Under the pieces are notes generated by a model. That model made no database searches. It worked only from the letters and a program-made list of their open reading frames with translations, and was not told the DNA's origin. DNA of 35,311 nucleotides from a virus. Of the stretch, positions 7,238-13,925 are shown piece by piece. Within the stretch, counting starts at the first letter, position 1, and every line of letters starts with the position of its first letter. The stretch lies in IMG/VR virus record IMGVR_UViG_3300010400_000036, positions 1 through 35,311 of that record; one strand, 5' to 3'. The position numbers and the translations under genes were made by a program.

Positions 7238-7435
7238 ATGAACACAGCTAAGCCGACCCAGCCCGAACCCGCCAAGCCCGACCAAGCCCCCGAAGAGCTG
7301 CGGGCGTACCTGCATGAACGGACTGCCCTGCTCCAGGCCGAGATCGAAGACACCAGGGCCGCGCTCGCTCGGCTCGACGAGAAGGAGCCCGCGCCCGCTG
7401 GCGGAGTCCACCGCGTGCCGTACGTTCGCGGATGA
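7238..7435 (+). CDS. Small charged coiled-coil-like protein, 65 aa
   Basis: ATG 7238 has a strong GGAAGG site 7-8 nt upstream, part of the palindrome TCCGTTAACGGA. The product has a Pro/Lys-rich head (TAKPTQPEPAKPDQAPEE), then a single long charged helix (ELRAYLHERTALLQAEIEDT), then a short Pro/Gly tail. This looks like a dimeric coiled coil. The stop overlaps the next ATG (ATGA 7432-7435). No family is recognised. Confidence 0.65.
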   Translation: MNTAKPTQPEPAKPDQAPEELRAYLHERTALLQAEIEDTRAALARLDEKEPAPAGGVHRVPYVRG

Positions 7436-7797
7436 CCGCGGCCAATCCGTTAACGGATGGTAGAATCAGTGCCATGGACGACGATCAGAGCAGGGGAAAT
7501 AGCCGAGAGATCCTGGAGGCGAAGGCCCATGCGTGGGATGAACTCCGGTATCGCACACGGAGGATTATTCTCGATGACAATGGCAGCGCCTTCGAGCATC
7601 GAGAAGCGCTCAGAATCATGCATGATCTTCTTAGAAACGACGATCTGCCCGCTCCCAAGCCCCCGCGCGAGATCGCCGAGGAGATCGTTACCGCGCTTGA
7701 CGGATCCGACATCGCGGGAGAAGACGAGGAACAAGATCCGCGAGTGGTAGACCGTATCGCCGAGATCATCCGCAAGGCGCTGGAAGGCGCTCCGTGA
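7432..7797 (+). CDS. Hypothetical acidic helical protein, 121 aa
   Basis: The preferred start is ATG 7432 (ATGA overlap with the previous stop); ATG 7474 is an alternative. If 7474 is used, the palindrome 7446-7457 and the TAGAAT at 7461-7466 would be untranslated. The main part is helical and acidic (EILEAKAHAWDELRYRTRRI, then FEHREALRIMHDLLRNDD and a C-terminal VVDRIAEIIRKALEGAP). It has no Cys and no membrane segment. The domain is unknown. It is coupled by GTGA to the next gene. Codon usage is slightly AT-richer than in the head genes. Confidence 0.65.
   Translation: MTAANPLTDGRISAMDDDQSRGNSREILEAKAHAWDELRYRTRRIILDDNGSAFEHREALRIMHDLLRNDDLPAPKPPREIAEEIVTALDGSDIAGEDEEQDPRVVDRIAEIIRKALEGAP
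7446..7457. promoter_or_regulatory. Perfect 12-bp palindrome TCCGTTAACGGA (copy 2)
   Basis: It is identical to the copies at 7215 and 8913. It sits at the start of the 121-aa ORF (inside it if ATG 7432 is used, upstream of it if ATG 7474 is used). TAGAAT (7461-7466), a -10-like hexamer, follows 3 bp later, so the palindrome would cover the spacer of a promoter here. No convincing -35 is visible. Confidence 0.65.
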
Positions 7798-8075
7798 GCA
7801 AGCGCACCCGACCCAAGATCGTACCGCCGGCCTGGGCCTGGCTGAACGACCATGACGATCTGGTTGCCATCGCCGCCGCCGAGGTGGACGCCATGTTCCC
7901 AGATACGCCTCAGATCGCGGCCCCGCCGGGCGCGTTTCGCTTTCTTGGGCTGCTGATGAAGCCGTGGCCAGAGCCGCCGCCACCGACCAACGAAACCGTC
8001 ACCGAAGGTTGGCGCATCATCCGGGGCCTGCCGCCGCGCCCGGAGCCCAGGCCGGTCAGAACGGTCCGCGATTGA
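7794..8075 (+). CDS. Hypothetical protein, 93 aa
   Basis: GTG 7794 overlaps the previous stop (GTGA), and its own stop overlaps TTG 8072 (TTGA). The product has a basic N-terminus (MSKRTRPKIV), a central predicted helix (DDLVAIAAAEVDAMF), a hydrophobic segment (GAFRFLGLLM) and a Pro/Arg-rich tail. I recognise no domain. It is translationally locked between the acidic helical protein and a glycosyltransferase, which suggests co-expression with the modification genes. Confidence 0.6.
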   Translation: MSKRTRPKIVPPAWAWLNDHDDLVAIAAAEVDAMFPDTPQIAAPPGAFRFLGLLMKPWPEPPPPTNETVTEGWRIIRGLPPRPEPRPVRTVRD

Positions 8076-8920
8076 CCCGCCACTACGTCACCGCCTGCAA
8101 GGCCGACCAACTCCAGGTGCTCCTGGCCTCGATGGAGCGCCACTGCCAGCCCTTCCTGCTGCACGTGCTCGCCTGGGACTGGCCATGGCCGAGCTACCAC
8201 CCCGCACACACGCACATCGTCAGCCGCCACGCCTTCCTAGCGCGCAACCCCAGCTTCGCCCCCGAGCGCCTGCCCCCGCCGCCCCGCACCCGCATCAACG
8301 AGGTCTGCACGGCCCGCTGGCGCTTCCTGGCGGACCTGCTGGCGGACACCGGGCAGCCGGCCACCCTGGTCGATGGCGACCTGTGGTTCATGAGCGACCC
8401 CGCGCCCGTGTTCGAGGAGATCGGATCGGCCCCCATGGCGGTCACGCCTCACGGTTTCGCGCCCGCCGCGGCTGGCCTGCCAGGGGTGACGCTGGAGAGC
8501 CACGGGAAATACGGCGCCTACAATTCCGCCTTCACCTACCTGGCCAGCCTGCCAGCAGCGGAGCGCCTCGCTGCCCTCAACTGGGAGTGGTCGCACACGG
8601 AGCTTGGCACGCTTCCTGACGGGCGCGTGGTCTTCGGCGATCAGGGCTGGCTTGAACAGGTGGCTGGCGAGGTCGGCGCGCACGTCATCGCCGCGCCTGT
8701 GAACATCGGCCCATGGAACGTACACACCCAGGTCCTCCGCCAGGCCCACGACGGGACGATGTTCTTCGGTGGCCGCCCTCTCATCGCCTACCACTTTTCG
8801 TCATTCCGGCCCGGGCCCGGCGGGCAACTCGCTGATGCTCCCTACGCAGTCACTGCAGAGCAGGGGCGGATCCTGTACGAGCCGTACTGGGCGGCGCTCG
8901 CCGCGGTCGGCATCCGTTAA
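8072..8920 (+). CDS. Nucleotide-diphospho-sugar (GT-A type) glycosyltransferase, 282 aa
   Basis: The start is TTG 8072 in a TTGA overlap; the frame is open upstream, but the conserved part starts MTRHYVTACKADQLQVLLAS. Features of GT-A glycosyltransferases: the N-terminal 'TACKADQL..LLASMERHC' strand-helix, and DGD at 101-103 in ATLVDGDLWFMSDPAPVFEE, the DxD motif that binds the metal and UDP/GDP-sugar. Later come the segments DQGWLEQV and NIGPWNV and a conserved AYHFSSFR near the C-terminus. The family (GT8/GT24-like, nucleotide-diphospho-sugar transferase) is frequent in phages that glycosylate virion proteins or modified DNA. The stop codon TAA lies inside the palindrome at 8913-8924. The target substrate cannot be read from sequence. 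Confidence 0.8.
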   Translation: MTRHYVTACKADQLQVLLASMERHCQPFLLHVLAWDWPWPSYHPAHTHIVSRHAFLARNPSFAPERLPPPPRTRINEVCTARWRFLADLLADTGQPATLVDGDLWFMSDPAPVFEEIGSAPMAVTPHGFAPAAAGLPGVTLESHGKYGAYNSAFTYLASLPAAERLAALNWEWSHTELGTLPDGRVVFGDQGWLEQVAGEVGAHVIAAPVNIGPWNVHTQVLRQAHDGTMFFGGRPLIAYHFSSFRPGPGGQLADAPYAVTAEQGRILYEPYWAALAAVGIR

Positions 8921-8924
8921 CGGA
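8913..8924. promoter_or_regulatory. Perfect 12-bp palindrome TCCGTTAACGGA (copy 3)
   Basis: It overlaps the stop codon of the glycosyltransferase (TAA 8918-8920) and precedes the RHH-like gene. It is one of a set with 7215 and 7446; a degenerate copy follows at 8945-8956. Confidence 0.7.
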
Positions 8925-8944
8925 AGTGTGGGCGACGGCAGAAT

Positions 8945-8956
8945 GCCGTTAACATT
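8945..8956. promoter_or_regulatory. Degenerate copy of the GTTAAC palindrome (GCCGTTAACATT)
   Basis: It keeps the central CCGTTAAC and loses the right arm. It starts 32 bp after copy 3 and ends 2 bp before the GTG start of the RHH-like gene, so it would cover its ribosome binding region. Confidence 0.5.
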
Positions 8957-8958
8957 AA

Positions 8959-9186
8959 GTGGTGCCCCGGAAGAGCAAGCTCGGTCGCGTCGACGGCGTC
9001 CCCATGGTGGCGTGGCGGCCGTCCGCGGCAGAGCGCGAGGCCATGCTCGCCGCAGCGGGGGCGATTTCTGTTAACGAATTCAGCCGGCGGCGCACGCTGG
9101 CGGGACTGCCGATACGCGAGGACGATAAGCCTCAGGGCCGCGAGGAATCAGGGGTTCGCGTGGTCTACGACGAGGACGGTCCCTGA
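8959..9186 (+). CDS. Ribbon-helix-helix-like small DNA-binding protein, 75 aa
   Basis: The start is GTG 8959 (a second GTG follows at 8962) without a good Shine-Dalgarno; the stop overlaps the ATG of the small terminase gene (TGATG). Residues 17-50 read MVAWRPSAAEREAMLAAAGA then ISVNEFSRRRTLAGLP. This is the usual pattern of a MobC/CopG-like RHH domain: strand, helix with 'EREAM--AA', turn, then 'S-NEF-RR--L' helix. RHH proteins bind palindromic operators as dimers of dimers. It lies between copies of the GTTAAC palindrome and could be the factor that binds them, an inference. It may alternatively assist terminase at a packaging site. Confidence 0.6.
   Translation: MVPRKSKLGRVDGVPMVAWRPSAAEREAMLAAAGAISVNEFSRRRTLAGLPIREDDKPQGREESGVRVVYDEDGP
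9067..9078. promoter_or_regulatory. Degenerate copy of the GTTAAC palindrome (TCTGTTAACGAA)
   Basis: It matches TCCGTTAACGGA at 10 of 12 positions and stays symmetrical around GTTAAC. It lies inside the RHH-like gene. Confidence 0.5.
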
Positions 9187-9797
9187 TGGCGAGCAAGGGC
9201 GACGATTCCGTTAGCAGAAAAGGAACTGGTCCGTTAACGGCCAGGCAGGCTCAATTCGTCGCCGAGTACATCATCGACCTCAACCAGGCCCAGGCAGCGA
9301 TCCGGGCGGGATTCAGCCCTCGATCGGCACGATCATGCGCCGCACGGATGATGACGTTTGCAAACGTTGCAGCGGCGATATCAGAGGCCAAGAGGTCCCG
9401 GGCCAAGGCCACTGGAATCACCCAGGATCGCGTCCTGGAGGAACTGGGCTTGCTGGCGTTCTCGGACGTCGGGCACTACGAACTCGACCCGGAAACTGGA
9501 AAGTTCAAGGCTGCCGCTGACGCCCCCGCCGGCGCCCGGCGCGCAATCTCGTCGATCAAGTACCGGCGGATCGTCGACAGCGAAGGGACAGTGACGTACG
9601 AGGCCGAGGTCAAACTGTGGGACAAGCCCGGACCGCTGAAGCTCGCCGGTCGCCATGTGGGATTGTTCCCCGATCGTGTCGAGGTCTCCGGGCCAAACGG
9701 CGGCCCACTTGAGATCCGTTCCGCCAAGGATCTGTCGTCGGGCGAGCGCCGCAAGCGGATCGCCGAGTTGGCGTCCAAGCGCGCGCCCAGGGGCTGA
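9186..9797 (+). CDS. terS: Terminase small subunit, 203 aa
   Basis: ATG 9186 overlaps the previous stop. After an 18-residue Ser/Lys-rich head, residues 19-60 carry the terminase_2-type N-terminal HTH region (LTARQAQFVAEYIIDLNQAQ, AAIRAGFSPRSARSCAARMM), the DNA-recognition element. The central part has the conserved helix GITQDRVLEELGLLAFSDVG, then a beta region (ISSIKYRRIVDSEGTVTYEA) that in this family contributes to oligomerisation and portal/large-subunit contact. The end is basic (GERRKRIAELASKRAPRG). It recognises the packaging site and stimulates the large subunit. Two GTTAAC-like sites lie within its first codons (9207-9241). The gap to the large subunit gene is only 7 nt. Confidence 0.93.
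   Translation: MASKGDDSVSRKGTGPLTARQAQFVAEYIIDLNQAQAAIRAGFSPRSARSCAARMMTFANVAAAISEAKRSRAKATGITQDRVLEELGLLAFSDVGHYELDPETGKFKAAADAPAGARRAISSIKYRRIVDSEGTVTYEAEVKLWDKPGPLKLAGRHVGLFPDRVEVSGPNGGPLEIRSAKDLSSGERRKRIAELASKRAPRG
9207..9241. promoter_or_regulatory. Two further GTTAAC-type half/near palindromes inside terS
   Basis: TCCGTTAGCAGA (9207-9218, 10 of 12 matches) and TCCGTTAACGGC (9230-9241, 11 of 12) start 23 bp apart, about two helical turns. They are in the 5' end of the small terminase gene, where pac or cos recognition sites are often found in other phages. Confidence 0.55.
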
Positions 9798-9804
9798 CCA
9801 TTCG

Positions 9805-11190
9805 ATGTCGGCCGCGCCGGCAGCGGGCCTGACCGAGGCCGAGGAGATCGAGCTTCTCGAGCTTCTTGAAGCCGAAGACCGAGCTCCTAGCCTTGACGCG
9901 TTCATCCGACGAATCAGCCCGCACCATCCGCCGCCGCGCCACCTGGCGCCGGTGATCGAAGCATTGGAGCGCGCCAGGTCCGCGCCGCAGCAGGTCTGCA
10001 TCTCGATGCCCCCCGGGCACGCGAAGACCACGCTGGTTGCCCACGCAATCGCCTGGTGGCTCTCGATGTACCCGGCCGACACCAACGGCTACGTCTCCTA
10101 CAATGCCACGCAGGCGATGAGCAAGAGCGTCATCGCACGCCAGCTCGCGCAGGCGGCTGGGATCCAAATCTCGGACGAGACCAACAATAAAGGCGAGTGG
10201 AGGACCAAAGAGGGCGGCGGCCTGCTGGCGTGCGGGATCGGAGGCGGGCTCACGGGACAGCGGATCAAGGGCCTGCTGTTCGTCGATGACCCGTTCAAGG
10301 ACCCGAGCGACGCCTATTCCACGGCGCGCCGGGATGCGGTTGAGGACTGGTTTCAGACCGTCGCCATGACCCGCCTCGAGGACGCGTCGGTCTTCGTGAT
10401 CCACACGCGGTGGCACGAGGACGACCTGATCGGCCGCCTGGCGAAGAAAGAGGGCTGGACGATCATAAACCTCCCCGCCCTCGCCGAGGAAAACGATCCG
10501 CTCGGTAGAGAGCCCGGCGAGGCGCTGTGGCCAGAGATGTTCCCGGCCGAGAAGCTGGAGACGATCCGCACCGACCGCGGCGTTTACGTCTTCGCCGCCC
10601 TCTACCAGGGCGCGCCGCGTCCGCGAGGGGGGACGATCTTCGGAGAGCCACACTACTATGACCCGGCGTCAACCTCGTTCGAGGGCTGCATCATCATCAT
10701 CGCCGCCGACCCGGCCGCATCGGAAAAGACGTCAGCGGATTGGAGTGCGGCTGTGGTCCTGTCGGTTCGCGGGAGCGGGCACAAGGCCCTAGGTTACGTC
10801 AGGCACGTATACCGCAAGCAGGTCACCATCCCGGACTTCGTCGATGCGCTCATGTCGCTGCAACAGACATGGGGCAACGCCGGTATCAAGGTCGAGTCGG
10901 TAGGCGGATTCAAGGCGGTCCCGCAGATGCTACGAAGGCTCGGGCTCGAAAGGGTCGAGGACATCATCCCAGAGGGCGACAAGTTCACGCGTGCCCAGCG
11001 AGCCGCGGCGGCGTGGAACTCGGGCCGCCTCCTGGTACCAAGCGACGCGCCGCCGTGGCTGGGCCCGTTTCTGGATGAGGTCCAGAAGTTCACGGGCGTG
11101 AAGGACAAGCAAGACGATCAGGTCGATGTGATCGCGCACGCATGGAACAGTCTCGACGAGCAGCGCCCGAGTTGGGAGAGCGTACTCTAG
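9805..11190 (+). CDS. terL: Terminase large subunit (ATPase and nuclease), 461 aa
   Basis: ATG 9805 with a GGGG-type upstream site; the open frame extends back to 9655 but overlaps terS. The ATPase domain shows Walker A SMPPGHAKTT (67-76), Walker B LLFVDD (157-162) and the downstream FVIHTRWHEDDL (197-208), all typical of phage packaging ATPases. The nuclease domain starts at about 298 with IIAADPAASEKTSADWSA (Asp302 as the likely metal ligand) and ends with DDQVDVIAHAW (437-447). The two domains cut and translocate DNA into the prohead. Length is normal for the family. The stop at 11188-11190 overlaps the stop of the convergent portal gene through the palindrome CTAG. Confidence 0.95.
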   Translation: MSAAPAAGLTEAEEIELLELLEAEDRAPSLDAFIRRISPHHPPPRHLAPVIEALERARSAPQQVCISMPPGHAKTTLVAHAIAWWLSMYPADTNGYVSYNATQAMSKSVIARQLAQAAGIQISDETNNKGEWRTKEGGGLLACGIGGGLTGQRIKGLLFVDDPFKDPSDAYSTARRDAVEDWFQTVAMTRLEDASVFVIHTRWHEDDLIGRLAKKEGWTIINLPALAEENDPLGREPGEALWPEMFPAEKLETIRTDRGVYVFAALYQGAPRPRGGTIFGEPHYYDPASTSFEGCIIIIAADPAASEKTSADWSAAVVLSVRGSGHKALGYVRHVYRKQVTIPDFVDALMSLQQTWGNAGIKVESVGGFKAVPQMLRRLGLERVEDIIPEGDKFTRAQRAAAAWNSGRLLVPSDAPPWLGPFLDEVQKFTGVKDKQDDQVDVIAHAWNSLDEQRPSWESVL

Positions 11191-12704
11191 GCGGCGGGCG
11201 CCGGTTCCTGGTTGCCCGGCGCGCCCGGGCTAGGCGCCGGCGGCGGGTTATCCCGCAACTCCTGCGCCATCTCTTCGATCAGTTTCAGATCGGCGTCTTC
11301 CTGCGTCTTGTACGTGCCGCGCGCCTTGTTCTCGCGGGCCACGCCCGCCGCCGTGATGGCGCCCATGTCGTAATAGATCTTGTCCGTCTGCGCCCAGAGA
11401 TTCGCGATCTCGGCGGCCTGCTTGGGATCCATCTGGCGCAGTGGGCAGAAGGCGCGGACGTAGTTCGCCGGCATCCTTCCGAGCACCGAACGAATCAGGA
11501 TCTCGTCGATGCGGTCGAGTCGCGGGGCGAGGTACGTGTCCCGCATCGCATCGACGGCGTCGTCCCAGTTCTGCTGGCTGTGCTCACCGGTTGATTGCAG
11601 GCCGCCAGGCGACTCTCCGAACAGAGTCGTGATCGGCATGCCGGCCGAGACCGCCACCGTGAGCGCGAGCCGGTCCATGACCTTCTCGACGCCCGAGAAC
11701 GTCATCTCTCGGCGCTCCCACTTGTCGCCGCCGACGCCGTCCTTGCCGCCGTCGAGCACGAGCGTCTTCCAGACGCCCTTACTTTGCTGCGCGACCATCA
11801 GCCGCTTCTCGATCAGGGCTTCGCCGTTCGGCTTGGCGAGCTCCTCGCGGAGCCGGTCCATGTAGTGGACGTCCACGGTGGCCTCATAGACCATCGTCGC
11901 AGCGGCCGCCTCGGCGGCGTCGAAACCCTTCACGGTCTCGATCACGCGCTGAAGGATGCTGTCGTCCCAGCCGTTGTTCATGCTGTGGTTCTTCACGAAG
12001 TAGGGCGTGAGGCGTCCGCCGAAGACCACGACGCGCGACCAGTGGACCTCTACCGCCGACTCGGCGATCCGGTAAGTGAGCGGCTTTCCGAAGTTCGGGC
12101 TGCTTAGATCCTTGTCGATCTTGCCACTTGGGTCGATGCGCCAACGATCGATGACCTGGAGGTTCAACAGCGACCCTTTGCGGATGGTGTTGAGGTCGAG
12201 CGGCGTCAACATGGCCTGCGGGCTGGTCTGTCCCTTTATGACCATCAGGATCACGGAGCCGCCGTATAGTCGACCCCAGGTCGCTGCCTCCGTCACTTTC
12301 TCTTTGACGCCGAAGTTCTTCTCGGCGGTCTCGACGGCCTTGACGCTGTTCTGGTCGTCGTCTACGCCGTCCCACGTGCGCGTCCAGCCGGTGCGCATCA
12401 TGTCGCCGACCGGGAGGTCTACGATGCGTCCGGCGAGGCCGGACGCCGAGTAGGTTTCGTCCAAGTCGAAACGGTTCAACTGCGTGCGGCAATAGTGGGA
12501 GCCGGTCCGCTTGTCGCGCCGAGTGCCTAGGCCGGCGATCACGTTGATGAGGCCGTCCATTCCCTGGGCCCGGCCAGCCAGGCGATCGAGGCGTTCCAGG
12601 GGCGTCATTTCCTGGGGCGCTGGGCCGGCGTCGCCCAGCGGTATGACCGTATGGGAGAGGGCCTCGGCGGCGGTCTTGGCGTTGCGTGGCCTCGGCTTCT
12701 TCAC
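11187..12704 (-). CDS. Phage portal protein, DUF1073 (Acb1-like family name) type, 505 aa
   Basis: It is encoded on the minus strand, unlike the head and tail genes around it. The start is GTG (12704-12702) with GAAAGG 7 nt upstream. Recognition segments are AGLAGRIVDLPVGDMMRTGW, AATWGRLYGGSVILMVIKG, MPITTLFGESPGGLQSTGEH and ENKARGTYKTQEDADLK, all characteristic of DUF1073-family portals. The length (about 500) is also typical. The portal forms the dodecameric ring at one capsid vertex through which DNA enters and to which the neck binds. The C-terminal Pro/Ala tail is low-complexity. Its stop overlaps the terL stop by 4 nt, and it follows a small HTH gene by 12 nt, so it forms a separate operon. 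Confidence 0.92.
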   Translation of the reverse strand: MKKPRPRNAKTAAEALSHTVIPLGDAGPAPQEMTPLERLDRLAGRAQGMDGLINVIAGLGTRRDKRTGSHYCRTQLNRFDLDETYSASGLAGRIVDLPVGDMMRTGWTRTWDGVDDDQNSVKAVETAEKNFGVKEKVTEAATWGRLYGGSVILMVIKGQTSPQAMLTPLDLNTIRKGSLLNLQVIDRWRIDPSGKIDKDLSSPNFGKPLTYRIAESAVEVHWSRVVVFGGRLTPYFVKNHSMNNGWDDSILQRVIETVKGFDAAEAAAATMVYEATVDVHYMDRLREELAKPNGEALIEKRLMVAQQSKGVWKTLVLDGGKDGVGGDKWERREMTFSGVEKVMDRLALTVAVSAGMPITTLFGESPGGLQSTGEHSQQNWDDAVDAMRDTYLAPRLDRIDEILIRSVLGRMPANYVRAFCPLRQMDPKQAAEIANLWAQTDKIYYDMGAITAAGVARENKARGTYKTQEDADLKLIEEMAQELRDNPPPAPSPGAPGNQEPAPAA

Positions 12705-12716
12705 GGGTGCCTTTCG

Positions 12717-12887
12717 TCAGCGCCAGCCGCGCCGCTTTATCTCGTTCTCGAGCGCGTGGCCGGCCGCGCCGCGAACAGGCTTGCCGTCGAGCGCCTTGGC
12801 GACCGTCTTGCGGTCGGCGCGGGTGATGCGGGCCAGCGTGCCGATCCGGTTCCTGCGGGCGTCGTCATCACGCTTCGTCGGGTTCAT
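12717..12887 (-). CDS. Small helix-turn-helix regulator upstream of portal, 56 aa
   Basis: The frame is open to 13187, but the conserved-looking part begins at ATG 12887 (MNPTKRDDDARRN) because the longer version would run far into the minor head gene. Residues 15-40 (IGTLARITRADRKTVAKALD then GKPVRG) resemble the HTH of LacI-like or phage replication/repressor proteins, where 'A-x(3)-R-x-T-V-xxAL-G' is the recognition motif. The protein ends 12 nt before the portal start, so both are co-transcribed. It could control its own and portal expression through the palindromes in the divergent region. Confidence 0.6.
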   Translation of the reverse strand: MNPTKRDDDARRNRIGTLARITRADRKTVAKALDGKPVRGAAGHALENEIKRRGWR

Positions 12888-13001
12888 CTTGTCCAATGAG
12901 TCTATCAACGCCTCGGCAAACCCCCAGAATCGAGGGATTGATCCCAGGAAATCCGCGGCGGGTTTCGTTGAGTTTCCCGCGGCCGTGTCAGCGTTATTGC
13001 A
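12888..13001. promoter_or_regulatory. Divergent regulatory region between HTH/portal and minor head genes
   Basis: These 114 bp separate oppositely oriented genes and hold two inverted repeats. GGGAT-TG-ATCCC is at 12934-12945. CCGCGGCGGG (12953-12962) faces CCCGCGG (12976-12982). TTGAGT (12969-12974) with GTTATT (12992-12997) 17 bp later could be a plus-strand promoter; a transcript from it would begin near 13004 and favour ATG 13023 as the start of the minor head gene. The promoter assignment is weak; the inverted repeats are plain. Confidence 0.45.
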
Positions 13002-13925
13002 GTGGCGTTTTCCCTCATCGCGATGCTCGTCGGCCAGCTGCCGGAGCCGGCACGCCTGAAGTCCAAGCGTGCGCGCCCGGTCCGGCCGAGCCACCGAGCC
13101 GAGCTGAACTACCTGGCCGATTTGCTTGTCGTGGTCGAAGCATGCCGCCGAGCCGGTGACGAGGTTGCCGCAGGCCTGGCGGTCCATTGGGACGAGACCA
13201 CGCCGGCCGTCGACGCGCGCCGCACCGCAGGCGATGCGCCGCCCCCGCCGTCTGGCGCTCCGCTGCCATCCGTGCCCAGCCTGGATGTGCTCCTCGAGCA
13301 GGCCGCGCGCCGATTCGGGAACATCGAGGCCGTGGCCGATCGGCTGGCCAATCTGGCCGCGCGGCGCACGCTAGGCGCGGTCGACGATGAGCTGACCAAA
13401 AACATCGCGAGCGCGGTCGGCGTCGATATCAGCAGTTACCTCGGCACCGACACCGAGATCGGCGCCGCCATGGCCGAGGCCGTCGAGGCGAACGTCGCGC
13501 TGATCAAGTCCATCCCGACGCAGTACCTGGGCGGCGTGCGCGAGACGGTCGGCAAGGCGTTCGCCGCAGGGGAGCGGTTCGAGTCCGTCGCCAAGAGAAT
13601 CGAGCACATCGGCGATGTGACCGAGTCGCGCGCGAAGCTGATCGCGAGGGACCAGATCAGCAAGATGAACGCGGCCTTCAACGAGGTTCGACAGGTCAGC
13701 GTCGGCATCACTCACTACACGTGGTCGACGTCGCATGACGAGCGCGTCCGCAAGTCGCACGCCGATCTGAATGGGCACGACTTCGCGTGGAAGAACCCAC
13801 CCGAGGTCGACGGCGAGCGCGCGAACCCGGGCGAGCCCGTGAATTGCCGCTGCGTCGCGATACCGGTGATCTCACTGGCCGAAGAGCCGGCGCCCGGCGA
13901 GACCGAGGAAAGGCAGGCCGCGTAG
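13002..13925 (+). CDS. Minor head protein, Mu gpF / SPP1 gp7-like, 307 aa
   Basis: The frame opens at GTG 13002; ATG 13023 (MLVGQLPEPARLKSKRARPV) is an equally likely start. Neither has a good Shine-Dalgarno. The C-terminal third carries the Mu F-like domain: ARDQISKMNAAFNEVRQVSV, then HYTWSTSHDERVRKSHADLN, GHDFAWKNPP and PGEPVNCRCVAIPVI with the conserved final 'NCRC'. The N-terminal half is helical. Proteins of this family attach to the portal/DNA end inside the capsid and are needed for infectious heads. It restarts the plus-strand morphogenesis run after the inverted portal operon. Its stop adjoins the next ATG. Confidence 0.88.
   Translation: MAFSLIAMLVGQLPEPARLKSKRARPVRPSHRAELNYLADLLVVVEACRRAGDEVAAGLAVHWDETTPAVDARRTAGDAPPPPSGAPLPSVPSLDVLLEQAARRFGNIEAVADRLANLAARRTLGAVDDELTKNIASAVGVDISSYLGTDTEIGAAMAEAVEANVALIKSIPTQYLGGVRETVGKAFAAGERFESVAKRIEHIGDVTESRAKLIARDQISKMNAAFNEVRQVSVGITHYTWSTSHDERVRKSHADLNGHDFAWKNPPEVDGERANPGEPVNCRCVAIPVISLAEEPAPGETEERQAA

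Noticed and set aside
9610-10653. Minus-strand ORF of 347 aa opposite terL
   Set aside because: It is the shadow of the large terminase, whose Walker and nuclease motifs are clear.
12888-13187. Longer minus-strand start for the HTH gene (156 aa)
   Set aside because: The added N-terminal 100 residues have shadow-like composition and overlap the minor head gene. The recognisable HTH starts after ATG 12887.
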